A DNA stretch of 28,631 bases, taken from a virus. Positions 5,496 to 13,545 of the stretch are shown here, piece by piece (position 1 is the stretch's first letter; each line of letters starts with the position of its first letter). Made by a program: the position numbers and the translations under genes. The stretch covers positions 1 to 28,631 of IMG/VR virus record IMGVR_UViG_3300032020_000037. One strand, given 5' to 3'. Under the pieces are notes generated by a model, which had not been told where the DNA came from, did no database searches, and was given only the letters and a program-made list of their open reading frames with translations.

Positions 5496-5804
5496 TTACT
5501 TTCGCTTTATTTCCTTGAAATCGATATTAGTTGCTAAATTAGGTGGTCTTACGGGTTTCGTCTTATCATCAATTTCGCATTCGTCAAGAATGAGCTGTGA
5601 TAAAGTTTTCTTCTTATTTTGTGCCTCTTCCTGAAATTGCTTCAATAATGTTGGTTCTTTGATTTTAATTATTCTCCAATTTGTTGGCATAGGGTCTAAA
5701 GTTATCGGCGCCTCATTTTCTTTATCGGGACTGCTGGGGTCTGGAGCTTCCCAACAATAATTGATTTTGTTATTCTCGTTGACAATTATCCAAATTTGGT
5801 GCAT
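5496..5804 (-). CDS. Hypothetical protein downstream of tail fibre genes
   Basis: A 102-residue soluble protein with a good SD (AAAAGGAG). It starts MHQIWIIVNENNKINYCWEA, has a Pro-rich middle (PDPSSPDKENEAPI), a helical charged segment LKQFQEEAQNKKKTLSQLIL and a basic tail. No family was recognised. Its place between the fibre-like genes and the lysis cassette is typical of small fibre-assembly or tail accessory proteins, but nothing in the sequence proves this. Confidence 0.5.
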   Translation of the reverse strand: MHQIWIIVNENNKINYCWEAPDPSSPDKENEAPITLDPMPTNWRIIKIKEPTLLKQFQEEAQNKKKTLSQLILDECEIDDKTKPVRPPNLATNIDFKEIKRK

Positions 5805-5816
5805 TCTATACTCCTT

Positions 5817-6542
5817 TTAACTTGCTGCAATATAACGCCAACGAACATAATAATTTGCGGCTGATGCCCATTCATTCCATATTGCGAACCGTCCTATATA
5901 ATCGGCAGTATTTGTATTGAATGCTGCCAATGTTCCAATTTCACTCAGGTAAATATTAGGGAAAAAGCAATAATCATTCATTGTGATAAAAACTCTTGCA
6001 TTTCCAGCTACATTTCCCGAACTTGAACCTACTGATGTTTTTATTTTTCCTGCAGCAACATTTAAGTTCGCAATCTTGTCCCCAGTAACATTCAAATCCT
6101 TAATCTTGAGAGTCTCAACACTATCGATTGCCAGACCCACAGCCGTCAACGGAATGTTATCCAGATTAAGGACATTTTGCACCGTATTCATATGCACCGC
6201 CTGAATTACATCGCCCAGCCCTTTATAACTGATATAAATTAGAAGATTGGCATTTGCCTCGTTAAACCTGATATATCCACTCTGGAATTTGTAATCCACC
6301 TGAAACTGATTTGCCCCTGGTGTGCCTGACACTTCAGTAAATTCCGTTCCCGTCTTCCCTGCCCCTGTCCAGATTTCTATCGATGAGGGCGAATCTTGCT
6401 TGACCACCTCTTTCGTCCTTACATAAAACGGGCTTGCTGCAGGTATTGTCTTTTGCTCATCGTCTATACTGGCTGGCGAGAAAACCTCACTGAATGGGTC
6501 AAATCTGTCTTTTATGAAATCTACTTTTGTAGATAATGGCAT
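5817..6542 (-). CDS. Tail fibre / receptor-binding-like structural protein
   Basis: A 241-residue protein from the ATG at 6542, which has GGGGGA five bases upstream; a longer frame from 6590 lacks an SD and overlaps the previous gene. The N-terminal half (ASPFYVRTKEVVK, IWTGAGKTGTEF, QFQVDYKFQSGYIRFNE) looks like a small beta domain. The middle, LKIKDLNVTGDKIANLNVAAGKIKTSVGSSSGN, has the repetitive beta pattern of phage fibre shafts. The C-terminus ends in a Tyr/Trp-rich YYVRWRYIAAS. The final gene of the tail cluster is the usual place for host-binding proteins. No specific family was recognised. Confidence 0.6.
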   Translation of the reverse strand: MPLSTKVDFIKDRFDPFSEVFSPASIDDEQKTIPAASPFYVRTKEVVKQDSPSSIEIWTGAGKTGTEFTEVSGTPGANQFQVDYKFQSGYIRFNEANANLLIYISYKGLGDVIQAVHMNTVQNVLNLDNIPLTAVGLAIDSVETLKIKDLNVTGDKIANLNVAAGKIKTSVGSSSGNVAGNARVFITMNDYCFFPNIYLSEIGTLAAFNTNTADYIGRFAIWNEWASAANYYVRWRYIAAS

Positions 6543-6571
6543 ATTTATCCCCCTTCTTCTAAATTTATCCC

Positions 6572-7138
6572 CTATCTCACGCACTTCCACATAATCGTGA
6601 TAGTTGCATTAGTATTTACAAAATTTATGGTAAAACCATCAGAGTTCATACTGACGAATGTTGCTGCTAAAACAATCTCTCCAGGATAATTTCTAAAGTA
6701 AATACAAGCAGATTGATATTGGGCTCCTCTGGATTCGTGAGTTGCGGCTCCAACAGCACTTGAGATAGCCCCCTGATTTCCATTATAATCCATCCAACCG
6801 TGATTATTGTAAGCACCTATATCACTTACAACTCCAGCCATAAACTCTACATATCTCGGCTTAAATCCAACTCCTGTTACGGAATAATTACCTGTTGCCG
6901 CTGGACAGGTGAAAGAGCCAATTTTGACTTTTATGGCGGTTTCATCATCGGCTGCTATACCGTGCTTCAGCTGTTTTATGTTCATCTGTGTAAGTTCTTT
7001 TTCAGTCGCTATTGCCCGCACAGGATTTAGTATTTCCTGGGCAAAGGAATGTAATTCGCCTAAATTCATATCGCATTTGATTCCTGCAGGGGAAATCCTA
7101 TAATTTACTTTTTTAATAAAAAGTTCTTTCGCTGGCAT
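6572..7138 (-). CDS. Tail fibre / baseplate-distal structural protein
   Basis: A 188-residue protein whose start overlaps the hub-protein stop by one base. The N-terminal part is helical (LGELHSFAQEILNPVRAIATEK). From about residue 70 a beta-rich domain follows: FTCPAATGNYSVTGVGFKPRYVEFMAG, HGWMDYNGNQGAIS and a final TINFVNTNATITIMWKCV. The VGFKPRYVEF...GWMDYN...GFTINF pattern is common in phage receptor-binding and tail proteins, which supports a virion role. The exact family is not assigned. Confidence 0.6.
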   Translation of the reverse strand: MPAKELFIKKVNYRISPAGIKCDMNLGELHSFAQEILNPVRAIATEKELTQMNIKQLKHGIAADDETAIKVKIGSFTCPAATGNYSVTGVGFKPRYVEFMAGVVSDIGAYNNHGWMDYNGNQGAISSAVGAATHESRGAQYQSACIYFRNYPGEIVLAATFVSMNSDGFTINFVNTNATITIMWKCVR

Positions 7139-8154
7139 TATTCTCTCCCGAAGATTCTCGCTTTACCCTTTGCTTTGATGATGTTCATATATAGTTCCAC
7201 ATCTTCAACTTTGGCTTTTTCTACAGGATATGCGAGTCGGCTCAATTTATAATTTCCCCACCTTTCGGCATCCGATAAATTGAGGCTTGAAGGAATTGTC
7301 AAAGTCCCTTCCCTGATTCCGTAGGTGGTCTTGCTTCCAAGGTCCTCGACCATGCAGATATAATTACTCCCAGAGGTAATCTTCCCAGCCAGTATGTAAA
7401 TCTTATTCAGTATTCCCGATGTGTCTTTTTCCAAAACATAACGACTGAAATGCTTCCCGATGACTTTTATGGCATCATAATTGACCGAGGTCTGTATTGC
7501 CCTGAAGAAAAACTTTCTATCTTCTTCCACGCCCATTACGAAATCCTGTGCCATTTCTGCAAGGTCATCCAATGCCTTTTTGGCCGTTACCTTATTGAAT
7601 TCTATCTCGTTGACCGTATAGCCAGTATTTTCTATCTTGGTTGCATCATAAACTATATCGGTCTTTGGCTCGACAAATGTTTGAATTATGTCTTTTATGA
7701 TCGCCGATATTTCAGTAGCGGTATATTTCTTGTCTACAATGCAGGTTTCTAATTGATAATAGAATCCGAAGCCCGCATATCCATATTCGACCTCGGTAGT
7801 GCCCTCGATGGGCAATTCCATTATGTATCCGCTGAACCAGGGGTTAGCATCGTTGAATAGGTGTATATCTACTCGGGTTCTGTAATCTATGGTAAAATCA
7901 GGTTTTCTCGCCAGAGTAAAATTAAATTGGCCACAACCCAACTCGAGCAAGTCAAAATTGACATCAAGAATCATTCCCTGTTGCGTATCATCGCCTATCT
8001 CCGCTTGCTTTATCCCTTCGGTGTTATAAAACTTTAACTTGATGCCCCGCTTGGTGGGCGGGTAATAAATAAGAACAACAATAAAATCACTATATCGTAT
8101 GTCCCCGTAAGAACGGGTGCCATAAGCCGACCTGTTTATTTCTCGTTCATACAT
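7138..8154 (-). CDS. Tail hub / Tal-like baseplate protein
   Basis: A 338-residue protein placed directly after the distal tail protein gene with a one-base TAATG overlap and AAGGA SD. It carries hub-type features: LGCGQFNFTLARKPDFTIDYRTRVDIHLF, FSGYIMELP and a following domain with KKALDDLAEMAQDFVMGVEEDRKFFFRA, as in siphovirus Tal/gp44-like hub proteins. There is no C-terminal lytic or collagen-like domain, so it is near the minimal hub length. The function is structural, at the tail tip joining Dit and the fibres. Identification rests mainly on order and these local resemblances. Confidence 0.72.
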   Translation of the reverse strand: MYEREINRSAYGTRSYGDIRYSDFIVVLIYYPPTKRGIKLKFYNTEGIKQAEIGDDTQQGMILDVNFDLLELGCGQFNFTLARKPDFTIDYRTRVDIHLFNDANPWFSGYIMELPIEGTTEVEYGYAGFGFYYQLETCIVDKKYTATEISAIIKDIIQTFVEPKTDIVYDATKIENTGYTVNEIEFNKVTAKKALDDLAEMAQDFVMGVEEDRKFFFRAIQTSVNYDAIKVIGKHFSRYVLEKDTSGILNKIYILAGKITSGSNYICMVEDLGSKTTYGIREGTLTIPSSLNLSDAERWGNYKLSRLAYPVEKAKVEDVELYMNIIKAKGKARIFGRE

Positions 8155-8897
8155 TAGAGTTTCCTTCTATAAAATTCAAACTTTACGGTTGCATTGGCCC
8201 CTTCATATCTTATGGTATTATTTCCGGGGAGAAGCCGCAGGAATTGCCCAGCAAAGTATCTGATTGTATTCGTTCCATCTAACTTGACCGTTCCTTTTTT
8301 ACAGTCCACAACGAGAACCTTCGTGATTAAAAATCCACTATCGATATAAGAAAAGATGGCGTTGTTGTCGGTTATATTTTTGAGGGTCATATTGGGATTA
8401 TTTGCATTTGCGGTAATTGTAATTACAGGATATGCCACATAACTTCCATCGTTGGTAACGACGAATTCCTCTGGCGGGGCGGGGCAGGATTCTTCTTTGG
8501 TCGATAAATCCTTATGCTCCCAGAAAGGGTCGGATGCCACAAGTTCTATTTCAATCTGTCCTAAACGCTTCCTCAGGCTTTTGTCAAAAGTCTGGTCTAT
8601 CCTTTTTGCTCCAGCAATTAAAATTTGCCAACTACCATCTTCAAGATAAAATTCTACTTGGGTCATTTTAAGAATCAATTCATTCCATTTGCTATCATAC
8701 TCGCCATCGCTATTTGCCAGAAGCTCCCCTTCTAATTTCAACGAGCGAATATCAATCATATCATCGCCCTTGTTGATTCCGCCATCAGAAAAGGCTCTTT
8801 CGGTAAGTTCCATCCTTTTCTCAAAGCCAGCATCTGTCAGGTGAAAATTGTTCGGCAATTCCCAACTATCGCCGCCTTTGACTATTTTCAAACCCAT
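8154..8897 (-). CDS. Distal tail protein (Dit-like)
   Basis: A 247-residue protein right after the tape measure. Its first half, KGGDSWELPNNFHLTDAGFEK then a long beta domain with LKLEGELLANSDGEYDSKWNELI and RKRLGQIEIELVASDPFW, follows the Dit N-terminal plan, including the conserved ASDPFWE junction. The second half, about 140-247, is a beta-sandwich (YVAYPVITITANANNPNMTL, then DCKKGTVKLDG and NTIRYFAGQFLRLLPGNNTIRYEG), matching the galectin-like Dit C-terminal domain. It should form the ring linking tail tube and baseplate. Confidence 0.85.
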   Translation of the reverse strand: MGLKIVKGGDSWELPNNFHLTDAGFEKRMELTERAFSDGGINKGDDMIDIRSLKLEGELLANSDGEYDSKWNELILKMTQVEFYLEDGSWQILIAGAKRIDQTFDKSLRKRLGQIEIELVASDPFWEHKDLSTKEESCPAPPEEFVVTNDGSYVAYPVITITANANNPNMTLKNITDNNAIFSYIDSGFLITKVLVVDCKKGTVKLDGTNTIRYFAGQFLRLLPGNNTIRYEGANATVKFEFYRRKL

Positions 8898-8898
8898 T

Positions 8899-10758
8899 TC
8901 AATCGCCTCTTATGGCATTTTTGATTTTCCGACCCAACATATTGCTTATTTCTTCAATGTCGGCTTCGGTTCTGATGTCGCCATAAAAATTAGCCCTTAC
9001 TACGACTTCCCGGGTAATTACTATCGGGGGTTCGGGACGAGTCATTATGCTTTCCCTTCCGCCAAACCTCTCTCCACCGAGAGCCTGGACAAGCACGGGT
9101 CTGCCTATCGGTCCGGGGACTATGCCAGGCATGTCAAAAGAACTTATGGCCTTGAGGCCAGCGATCCCCACGGCTGCTGCTGCAAGGACTACCCCTATCT
9201 GATAGGCCGCAGCTCCCCATGTTATCGTGGCGTTCATTATCGCCTTTGCCAGGGCCGAGAGTTTGTGAACAATGATTTCCTGAATAGATTCGAGCACCCA
9301 CTGCCTCAGCCTTTCTTTCAGGGCTTCCTTTAACGCCTTTGTCCCCGATTTCCAGGTAAGTTTCTCGGTATCGGCGACCTTCTGGATGCCTGACATTACC
9401 GCATCAGCCCATTTCTGGGCCCCTTCCATCATCTTTGCGGTCTTGTCACCTTCTATTTTCAGGATAGCTTTGGCATAGAGATCATAGGCCTCGGTATCTA
9501 CTGCATAAGCCGCTTGGGCAGCCTGGAGACGAATCAGTTGTTGTTCTAATGTTAGATTCGTTATGTCCAGAATTTGCTGAATATCCTTTTCGGCTTTCTC
9601 AAGGTCTATCGCCTCAAGTTCGGCATTTTTCTTTTGCTGTGCTTCAAGTTCTTTTTTGCCCGATTCTTCCTTTACTAACTGTACCCTTTCGGCTAATTCT
9701 GCTTCACGGGCGGCCTTCCGTTCGGCCATTTTTGCTTCCAGATCCTCTTTTTTCTTCCCTGTCTCTGCAGTAGTTGCGACTTCCTTGACTGAGAGCGCAT
9801 CCAGCAGGGCACCATATTTTGAGACCTTATCCGTAAGGTCAGTCCATCCCTTTTTCGTGATTGTCAGGCGACCATCTTCGGTCATTCCAAACATCTTCAC
9901 TGCGCTTTTGGCCAGGTCGAGTGCAGCCACCACGCCCAGGGCGCTTCTTGCCATAAAAAGCAAGGTTTTGGCGAACTCGTCCGTGATTCCCTTTGTGTCT
10001 TTGGTTCGGCCCATCCAGCCTTCGAGCAACGGAAGCACCTTGACTTCCACGACATCCATAAGTTCTTGCACTATTGGAATGACTTTGAAGCCGATCGTCT
10101 CTACAATTTCGCCCCAGCGGTTTTTCAATACAGTGATTCTGCCGAGATATGTTTCTGCCTGGGCCTGGGCTGCCCCACCAAATAGCTTCGATATATTATC
10201 GACTGCCATCTGCATCCGCTCGGTCGACCCGACTGTCCCTTCTATTGTTACGCCGTATCTGGCGAGAGCATTTGTTGAACTCCCGATGGCTTTGGCCACA
10301 AGGTCGGCGGCACTTCCTAAATCCATCTTCTTTGCCGAAGCCAAATCCAGCGTAGCCTTCGTGAGCTTGTCAAGCATCTCGCCTTCGGCCCCGAAACGAA
10401 CCAGCATCTCCTGAACGCCTACTATGACTTCGTCGGCGTAAATCGATACCTTCTGAAGGGATGATGCATAGTCGAGATTGTGCTTGTAGGCTGCCTCGGT
10501 GTAAGTTCCCGCCAGTTTCATCGCATCAGCAAGCATAAGGTTGGCCTGCTCCTGTTCCCCCGCCGCCTGGGCGGCTTTCAGGGCGGCATAGACCACGGCA
10601 GTTCCCATTGCTGCCCCGGCGAGAGCCAGTTGTTTGAACTGGGCAGAGTTCTTTTCTACCCACCCGCCAAGTTTACCGAGTTGGTCCTTTGCGTCGGTCA
10701 TACCCTTGGGGTCGAAAGTTGAGGCAATTTTTACGAAAAGTCCGCCAATCTCTGCCAC
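8899..10758 (-). CDS. Tail tape measure protein
   Basis: A 619-residue protein from a GTG at 10758 behind AAGGAAGGG; it begins two bases after the stop of the frameshifted chaperone. It is long, Ala-rich and helical, with an N-terminal hydrophobic stretch LALAGAAMGTAVVYAALKAAQAAG (43-66), a conserved-looking segment LARYGVTIEGTVGSTERMQ, a charged coiled coil near 330-400, and a C-terminal hydrophobic segment YQIGVVLAAAAVGIAGLKAI before a Gly/Pro-rich tail. It is one of the shorter tape measures, which predicts a short tail of roughly 90-100 nm if the usual 0.15 nm per residue holds. Its place after G/GT is diagnostic. Confidence 0.92.
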   Translation of the reverse strand: MAEIGGLFVKIASTFDPKGMTDAKDQLGKLGGWVEKNSAQFKQLALAGAAMGTAVVYAALKAAQAAGEQEQANLMLADAMKLAGTYTEAAYKHNLDYASSLQKVSIYADEVIVGVQEMLVRFGAEGEMLDKLTKATLDLASAKKMDLGSAADLVAKAIGSSTNALARYGVTIEGTVGSTERMQMAVDNISKLFGGAAQAQAETYLGRITVLKNRWGEIVETIGFKVIPIVQELMDVVEVKVLPLLEGWMGRTKDTKGITDEFAKTLLFMARSALGVVAALDLAKSAVKMFGMTEDGRLTITKKGWTDLTDKVSKYGALLDALSVKEVATTAETGKKKEDLEAKMAERKAAREAELAERVQLVKEESGKKELEAQQKKNAELEAIDLEKAEKDIQQILDITNLTLEQQLIRLQAAQAAYAVDTEAYDLYAKAILKIEGDKTAKMMEGAQKWADAVMSGIQKVADTEKLTWKSGTKALKEALKERLRQWVLESIQEIIVHKLSALAKAIMNATITWGAAAYQIGVVLAAAAVGIAGLKAISSFDMPGIVPGPIGRPVLVQALGGERFGGRESIMTRPEPPIVITREVVVRANFYGDIRTEADIEEISNMLGRKIKNAIRGD

Positions 10759-10759
10759 T

Positions 10760-11433
10760 TTAAGCCCTTCCTTGTTTAATGATTTTTCGTCCTAATCCGA
10801 GGGCACTCAAAGTTCCCTCGGCAATTATTATCCGTTCTTTCTTTTCTTCTTCCATAGTGCCGATGACCTTGTCAGGGTCAATTCCTCTCATGGCAAGTTG
10901 CATCTTTAGTTCATCCATCCTATGCCTCTCGATTTCCTCATAAACCATCATCACCCATTCGGCCGTATGGTCAAGAAGTTCCTCAATCTTGTAAGGCAAC
11001 GAGGAGGCTATCCTGACAAGGATGGTGAGGAGGTCTTCTTCTGTACCGCCCCCACCATCCTTTGCACATTTTTTAGGATCTTCCCGAAATCGTTCCTCTC
11101 GCAGACAGCTGCAAGGACTTCTGTGGTTGCCTCAAGGGTGAGATTCTTCCTGAGAAAAGGTTCGTCTTCCTCATTCAGAATTATCCCGATGATTTTTGCA
11201 ACCTCATCCTCGTTGAGGAAATCAAAAAGCGTGAGCAAGTCCTCAATGTTGGATTCGCCCTTCTGGAGTTTACTCAGGTCAGCTGTGCCTAATCTGACAG
11301 TCACTTTTGTCACTTCTTTGAGCAACTGGATGGTCTGCTTTATCGAGAGGCCGTCCACTTTATAGCTCTTTTTTCCCACGGCAACCTTGCTATATTCAGG
11401 CATAAGGTTACCGAGGATTTCCTTCTTGGCCAT
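10760..11433 (-). CDS. Tail assembly chaperone GT (programmed -1 frameshift product)
   Basis: Ribosomes translating the G frame can slip back one base at A AAA AAT (11068-11074) and continue in the -1 frame to the stop at 10760, giving about 224 residues: the first 122 of G plus 102 more. The added part starts KDGGGGTEEDLLTILVRIAS and continues LLDHTAEWVMMVYEEIERHR, ending with GLGRKIIKQGRA. The downstream frame has no good start of its own; its first in-frame candidate is a TTG at 10999 without SD. Lambda-like siphoviruses make such G and GT chaperones to hold the tape measure during tube assembly, and the next gene here is the tape measure. Slippage is predicted, not shown. Confidence 0.85.
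11008..11433 (-). CDS. Tail assembly chaperone G
   Basis: A 141-residue protein starting at an ATG behind GGGAGGAG. It is mainly helical: KVDGLSIKQTIQLLKEVTKV, NIEDLLTLFDFLNEDEVAKI, NLTLEATTEVLAAVCERNDF. The 0-frame ends KKTSSPSLSG shortly after the slippery site. It sits between the tail tube and tape measure genes and carries the frameshift signal at its 3' end, the hallmark of the lambda gpG/gpGT pair. The un-shifted product is expected to be the more abundant form. Confidence 0.85.
   Translation of the reverse strand: MAKKEILGNLMPEYSKVAVGKKSYKVDGLSIKQTIQLLKEVTKVTVRLGTADLSKLQKGESNIEDLLTLFDFLNEDEVAKIIGIILNEEDEPFLRKNLTLEATTEVLAAVCERNDFGKILKNVQRMVGAVQKKTSSPSLSG
11018..11074 (-). promoter_or_regulatory. 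Programmed -1 frameshift signal: slippery heptamer plus stem-loop
   Basis: The heptamer A AAA AAT lies in the G frame as cta-aaa-aat (plus 11068-11074) and fits X XXY YYZ. After a five-base spacer, AAGGATGGTG (11053-11062) pairs perfectly with CACCATCCTT (11018-11027) around a 25-base loop. Slippery site, short spacer and strong stem are the standard parts of a stimulated -1 frameshift. Confidence 0.88.
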
Positions 11434-11448
11434 AACTCCTCCCTAAAT

Positions 11449-12336
11449 TTATGCCGTTACGCTAAACTGCTCTATCTTCATTGCTGCAAGGTGATTACCA
11501 GCCGCATCCTTCAATCCAGTAGTGACGATTGCCTGGAATGTGTTACTGGCAACCCACTCCGCAGTAGGCGTAAAGGTGACTTTCTTCAATGTCGAATTGT
11601 AGACAATCGAACCCGCCACGAGTGCCGCAGTCGCCGGGGCTGTGGTGTTGATAATCATAATGGTTGCATTGTCCTCATCGCCATAGACGATTGAACTCTC
11701 GTCCATCTCGTTGTCTTCGGTAATGTCCCACACGATGACTGTTTTGCCGCTTGGGGGAACTGTCCCATTGTCAAGCGGGCTACTCAATGCTATGGTCGGT
11801 GGAGTCGTATCTGCGGGAGTGTCCAGAATCTGCCCGAACCGCTGTTTTGCCGTCTTGGTCGTGTCCTCAAGGACGTGGAATTCCACCTCAACAATGGTCT
11901 TCTCGCCCTTCTTATAACTATGGGCTGCTGAACCTACTGATACACATTTGTGTAAGGTTACTTTTCTTGTCCCTCCGCCCGGACCATCGCCATTGATGTA
12001 AAGCGTCCTGAAAGTAACAGTATCGTCTCCGCCGAATTTGAACAAAGTTGGTGGAGTCCCGCCCGTGACTGCTGATGCTGGATAGTCGAAAGCCACCGCC
12101 AGATTAAGCAGCGATATTTCGGCCATTGCACACTTGACAACCATTATCTCGCTGATTTTCTTCTTGTCTACTACGCCAAGCCATTGGTCGGCTTTCACAT
12201 CGTAATATTCCCGGGTAATCTCAGCACTAACCCCTCCCTCTAATGCGCCGATGTCCAAGGCATCTCCTTCTGCCTGCCCGTAAGTGCCAACCTTCAGGGT
12301 GGCGTTTTTTGCAATTAGATTCTTTACGTCTGCCAT
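11449..12336 (-). CDS. Major tail tube protein with C-terminal Big_5-type Ig domain
   Basis: A 295-residue protein with GGAGG SD. Residues 1-~170 match a tail tube plan: NLIAKNATLKVGTYGQ, a beta-rich core and VTLHKCVSVGSAAHSYKKGEKTIVEVEFHVL. After an Asp/Pro linker, DTTPPTIALSSPLDNGTVPP opens a C-terminal domain (about 180-285) with YNSTLKKVTFTPTAEW and GLKDAAGNHLA, the pattern of SbsA/Big_5 immunoglobulin-like domains. Such domains decorate the outside of many siphovirus tails and may bind surface sugars. Gene order between the tail terminator and G/GT agrees. Confidence 0.85.
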   Translation of the reverse strand: MADVKNLIAKNATLKVGTYGQAEGDALDIGALEGGVSAEITREYYDVKADQWLGVVDKKKISEIMVVKCAMAEISLLNLAVAFDYPASAVTGGTPPTLFKFGGDDTVTFRTLYINGDGPGGGTRKVTLHKCVSVGSAAHSYKKGEKTIVEVEFHVLEDTTKTAKQRFGQILDTPADTTPPTIALSSPLDNGTVPPSGKTVIVWDITEDNEMDESSIVYGDEDNATIMIINTTAPATAALVAGSIVYNSTLKKVTFTPTAEWVASNTFQAIVTTGLKDAAGNHLAAMKIEQFSVTA

Positions 12337-12347
12337 GTCTTCCTCCT

Positions 12348-12782
12348 TTATGCAACTTTCTTTTTATATGCGAACTCGTACATCACGACCCGAACCCATT
12401 TTAGCGTATCCGGGTCCTGGAATTCCGAGCCGCCTGATCTTATTCCCGAATATACGAAAAAACTGGTCGATGCTATCGATGTCGGCACAGTTCCTTTCCT
12501 TAACTCATCATTTATTTCCAGCAGTGTTTTCAACCTATCAAGAATCTGCCCTGCATGAGAATAGCTGTCATCAACGACCTGAAGTTCAATGCTATCCCTG
12601 TCCAGAAGGTCGGAGAACATTACGGCAACCGGGCTTACCGAATAGATTATGTAAGGTGGATTCTCCTGCTGTTTCTGGGTTGCCCTTATGGGATATAACT
12701 TTTCATAAGTTGCCGTTACCAGCAATAATGTATCCAGTATCGCATCATTCTTGAGATGGTTGATTATGTCCTGCTCTATCAT
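12348..12782 (-). CDS. Tail terminator-like protein (gpU / DUF3168-type)
   Basis: A 144-residue protein whose ATG overlaps the stop of the gp10-like gene by four bases. It begins MIEQDIINHLKNDAIL, continues PPYIIYSVSP, then a helical segment YSHAGQILDRLKTLLEIND and a C-terminal beta part, WVRVVMYEFAYKKKVA. This alpha/beta plan and length fit the minor tail/tail terminator proteins that cap the tube. Position directly before the tail tube gene supports it. The family match is a reading judgement. Confidence 0.7.
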   Translation of the reverse strand: MIEQDIINHLKNDAILDTLLLVTATYEKLYPIRATQKQQENPPYIIYSVSPVAVMFSDLLDRDSIELQVVDDSYSHAGQILDRLKTLLEINDELRKGTVPTSIASTSFFVYSGIRSGGSEFQDPDTLKWVRVVMYEFAYKKKVA

Positions 12783-13210
12783 TTTGCCACCTCTTTCACT
12801 GCTTCCTTAATCTTGTTAGAAATGGTTTGGAGATTCTGGTTGAGGGCTGGCCTAAGATAGGGCCTTTTCTGCATCCTGCTTGTACCGAATTCGAGAAATA
12901 AGCCATAATTCTTGGTATCTGGTTCCGTGCCTCCTTCTATTCCCACCCTGCCTTCTATGTCCTTGCCTTTTTTGACATCATAGTTTATGCTCGCCCGTAA
13001 TTTGCCTGTCATAACTGCTGGCGGTTCGCCCGGCGGGGAAGGAATGTGCGGAGTGCCCGTGCCCCTCATCGACTTCTTGCAATCGCCTTCAACAAGGATA
13101 CAAGATTCCGTAATTGCATTTAGCAAGTTATTTTCTATCTCGTCGCCCTTGCCTTTCAACTTTGCCACTATCGTTTCAGTCCCGACGATGACCATTTTTA
13201 TTTCCATCAT
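12779..13210 (-). CDS. HK97 gp10-like neck / tail completion protein
   Basis: A 143-residue protein starting at one of two adjacent ATGs that overlap the previous stop. It has the gp10 signature: a helix of the form NNLLNAITESCILVEGDCK, HIPSPPGEPPAVMTGKLRASI in the middle, then GLFLEFGTSRMQKRPYLRPAL, the strongly conserved YGxxLEFGT...RPFLRPA element. These proteins join head and tail. Overlapping starts and stops with both neighbours indicate translational coupling. Confidence 0.9.
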   Translation of the reverse strand: MMEIKMVIVGTETIVAKLKGKGDEIENNLLNAITESCILVEGDCKKSMRGTGTPHIPSPPGEPPAVMTGKLRASINYDVKKGKDIEGRVGIEGGTEPDTKNYGLFLEFGTSRMQKRPYLRPALNQNLQTISNKIKEAVKEVAK

Positions 13211-13545
13211 TCCACTTTCTCCAGTAGCAATTCCAGATGACTGGTATATGATTTCCCGGGGATTACCGAGACCGACAGGATTGTGTATTTTTCCCCGGCC
13301 ACATCTATCCTATGATTTGCAGTTGAAATATACAGGCCAATTCTGGCCCGCATATAGAGGACGTGGCTCGCCTTCTCATATATCGCCTGTGGCCCCACGA
13401 CCCTGCCCCCGCCTTTTGGCTCGAACCTGCATTTGACTGCTGACGCAACAATCCCCCAGCTCTCGACTTCCTGGCCCGAGGCATCCTGCGTCGGCATGTT
13501 CTTTTCTATATTGCACCGCTGGTTAAGAAGTCCATCAAAGGACAT
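13207..13545 (-). CDS. Head-tail joining (head closure / adaptor) protein
   Basis: A 112-residue protein with GGAGG eight bases before the start. It opens with SFDGLLNQRCNIEKN, carries GRVVGPQAIYEKASHVLYM and ends YTILSVSVIPGKSYTSHLELLLEKVE, matching the SPP1 gp16/HK97 gp7-type stopper plan (xYTILxVxxIxxxxxHxELLLE). It overlaps the connector gene by 11 bases and the gp10-like gene by four. Confidence 0.85.
   Translation of the reverse strand: MSFDGLLNQRCNIEKNMPTQDASGQEVESWGIVASAVKCRFEPKGGGRVVGPQAIYEKASHVLYMRARIGLYISTANHRIDVAGEKYTILSVSVIPGKSYTSHLELLLEKVE

Noticed and set aside
9656-10414. 252-aa open frame on the plus strand
   Set aside because: It is the antisense shadow of the tape measure gene, rich in Ser/Ala/Arg low-complexity runs, with no SD and no domain.
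10760-10999. Independent 79-aa gene starting at a TTG
   Set aside because: There is no SD, and the frame is open upstream past the slippery site; it is better explained as the T part of the GT frameshift product.
11048-11059. G-rich run (GGTGGGGGC) as the slippery site
   Set aside because: Re-pairing in the -1 frame would leave mismatches at the second codon position; A AAA AAT fits fully and has the stem at the right distance.
12284-13436. Two plus-strand frames of about 150 aa
   Set aside because: Both lie opposite convincingly identified neck and tail genes and have no ribosome binding sites.
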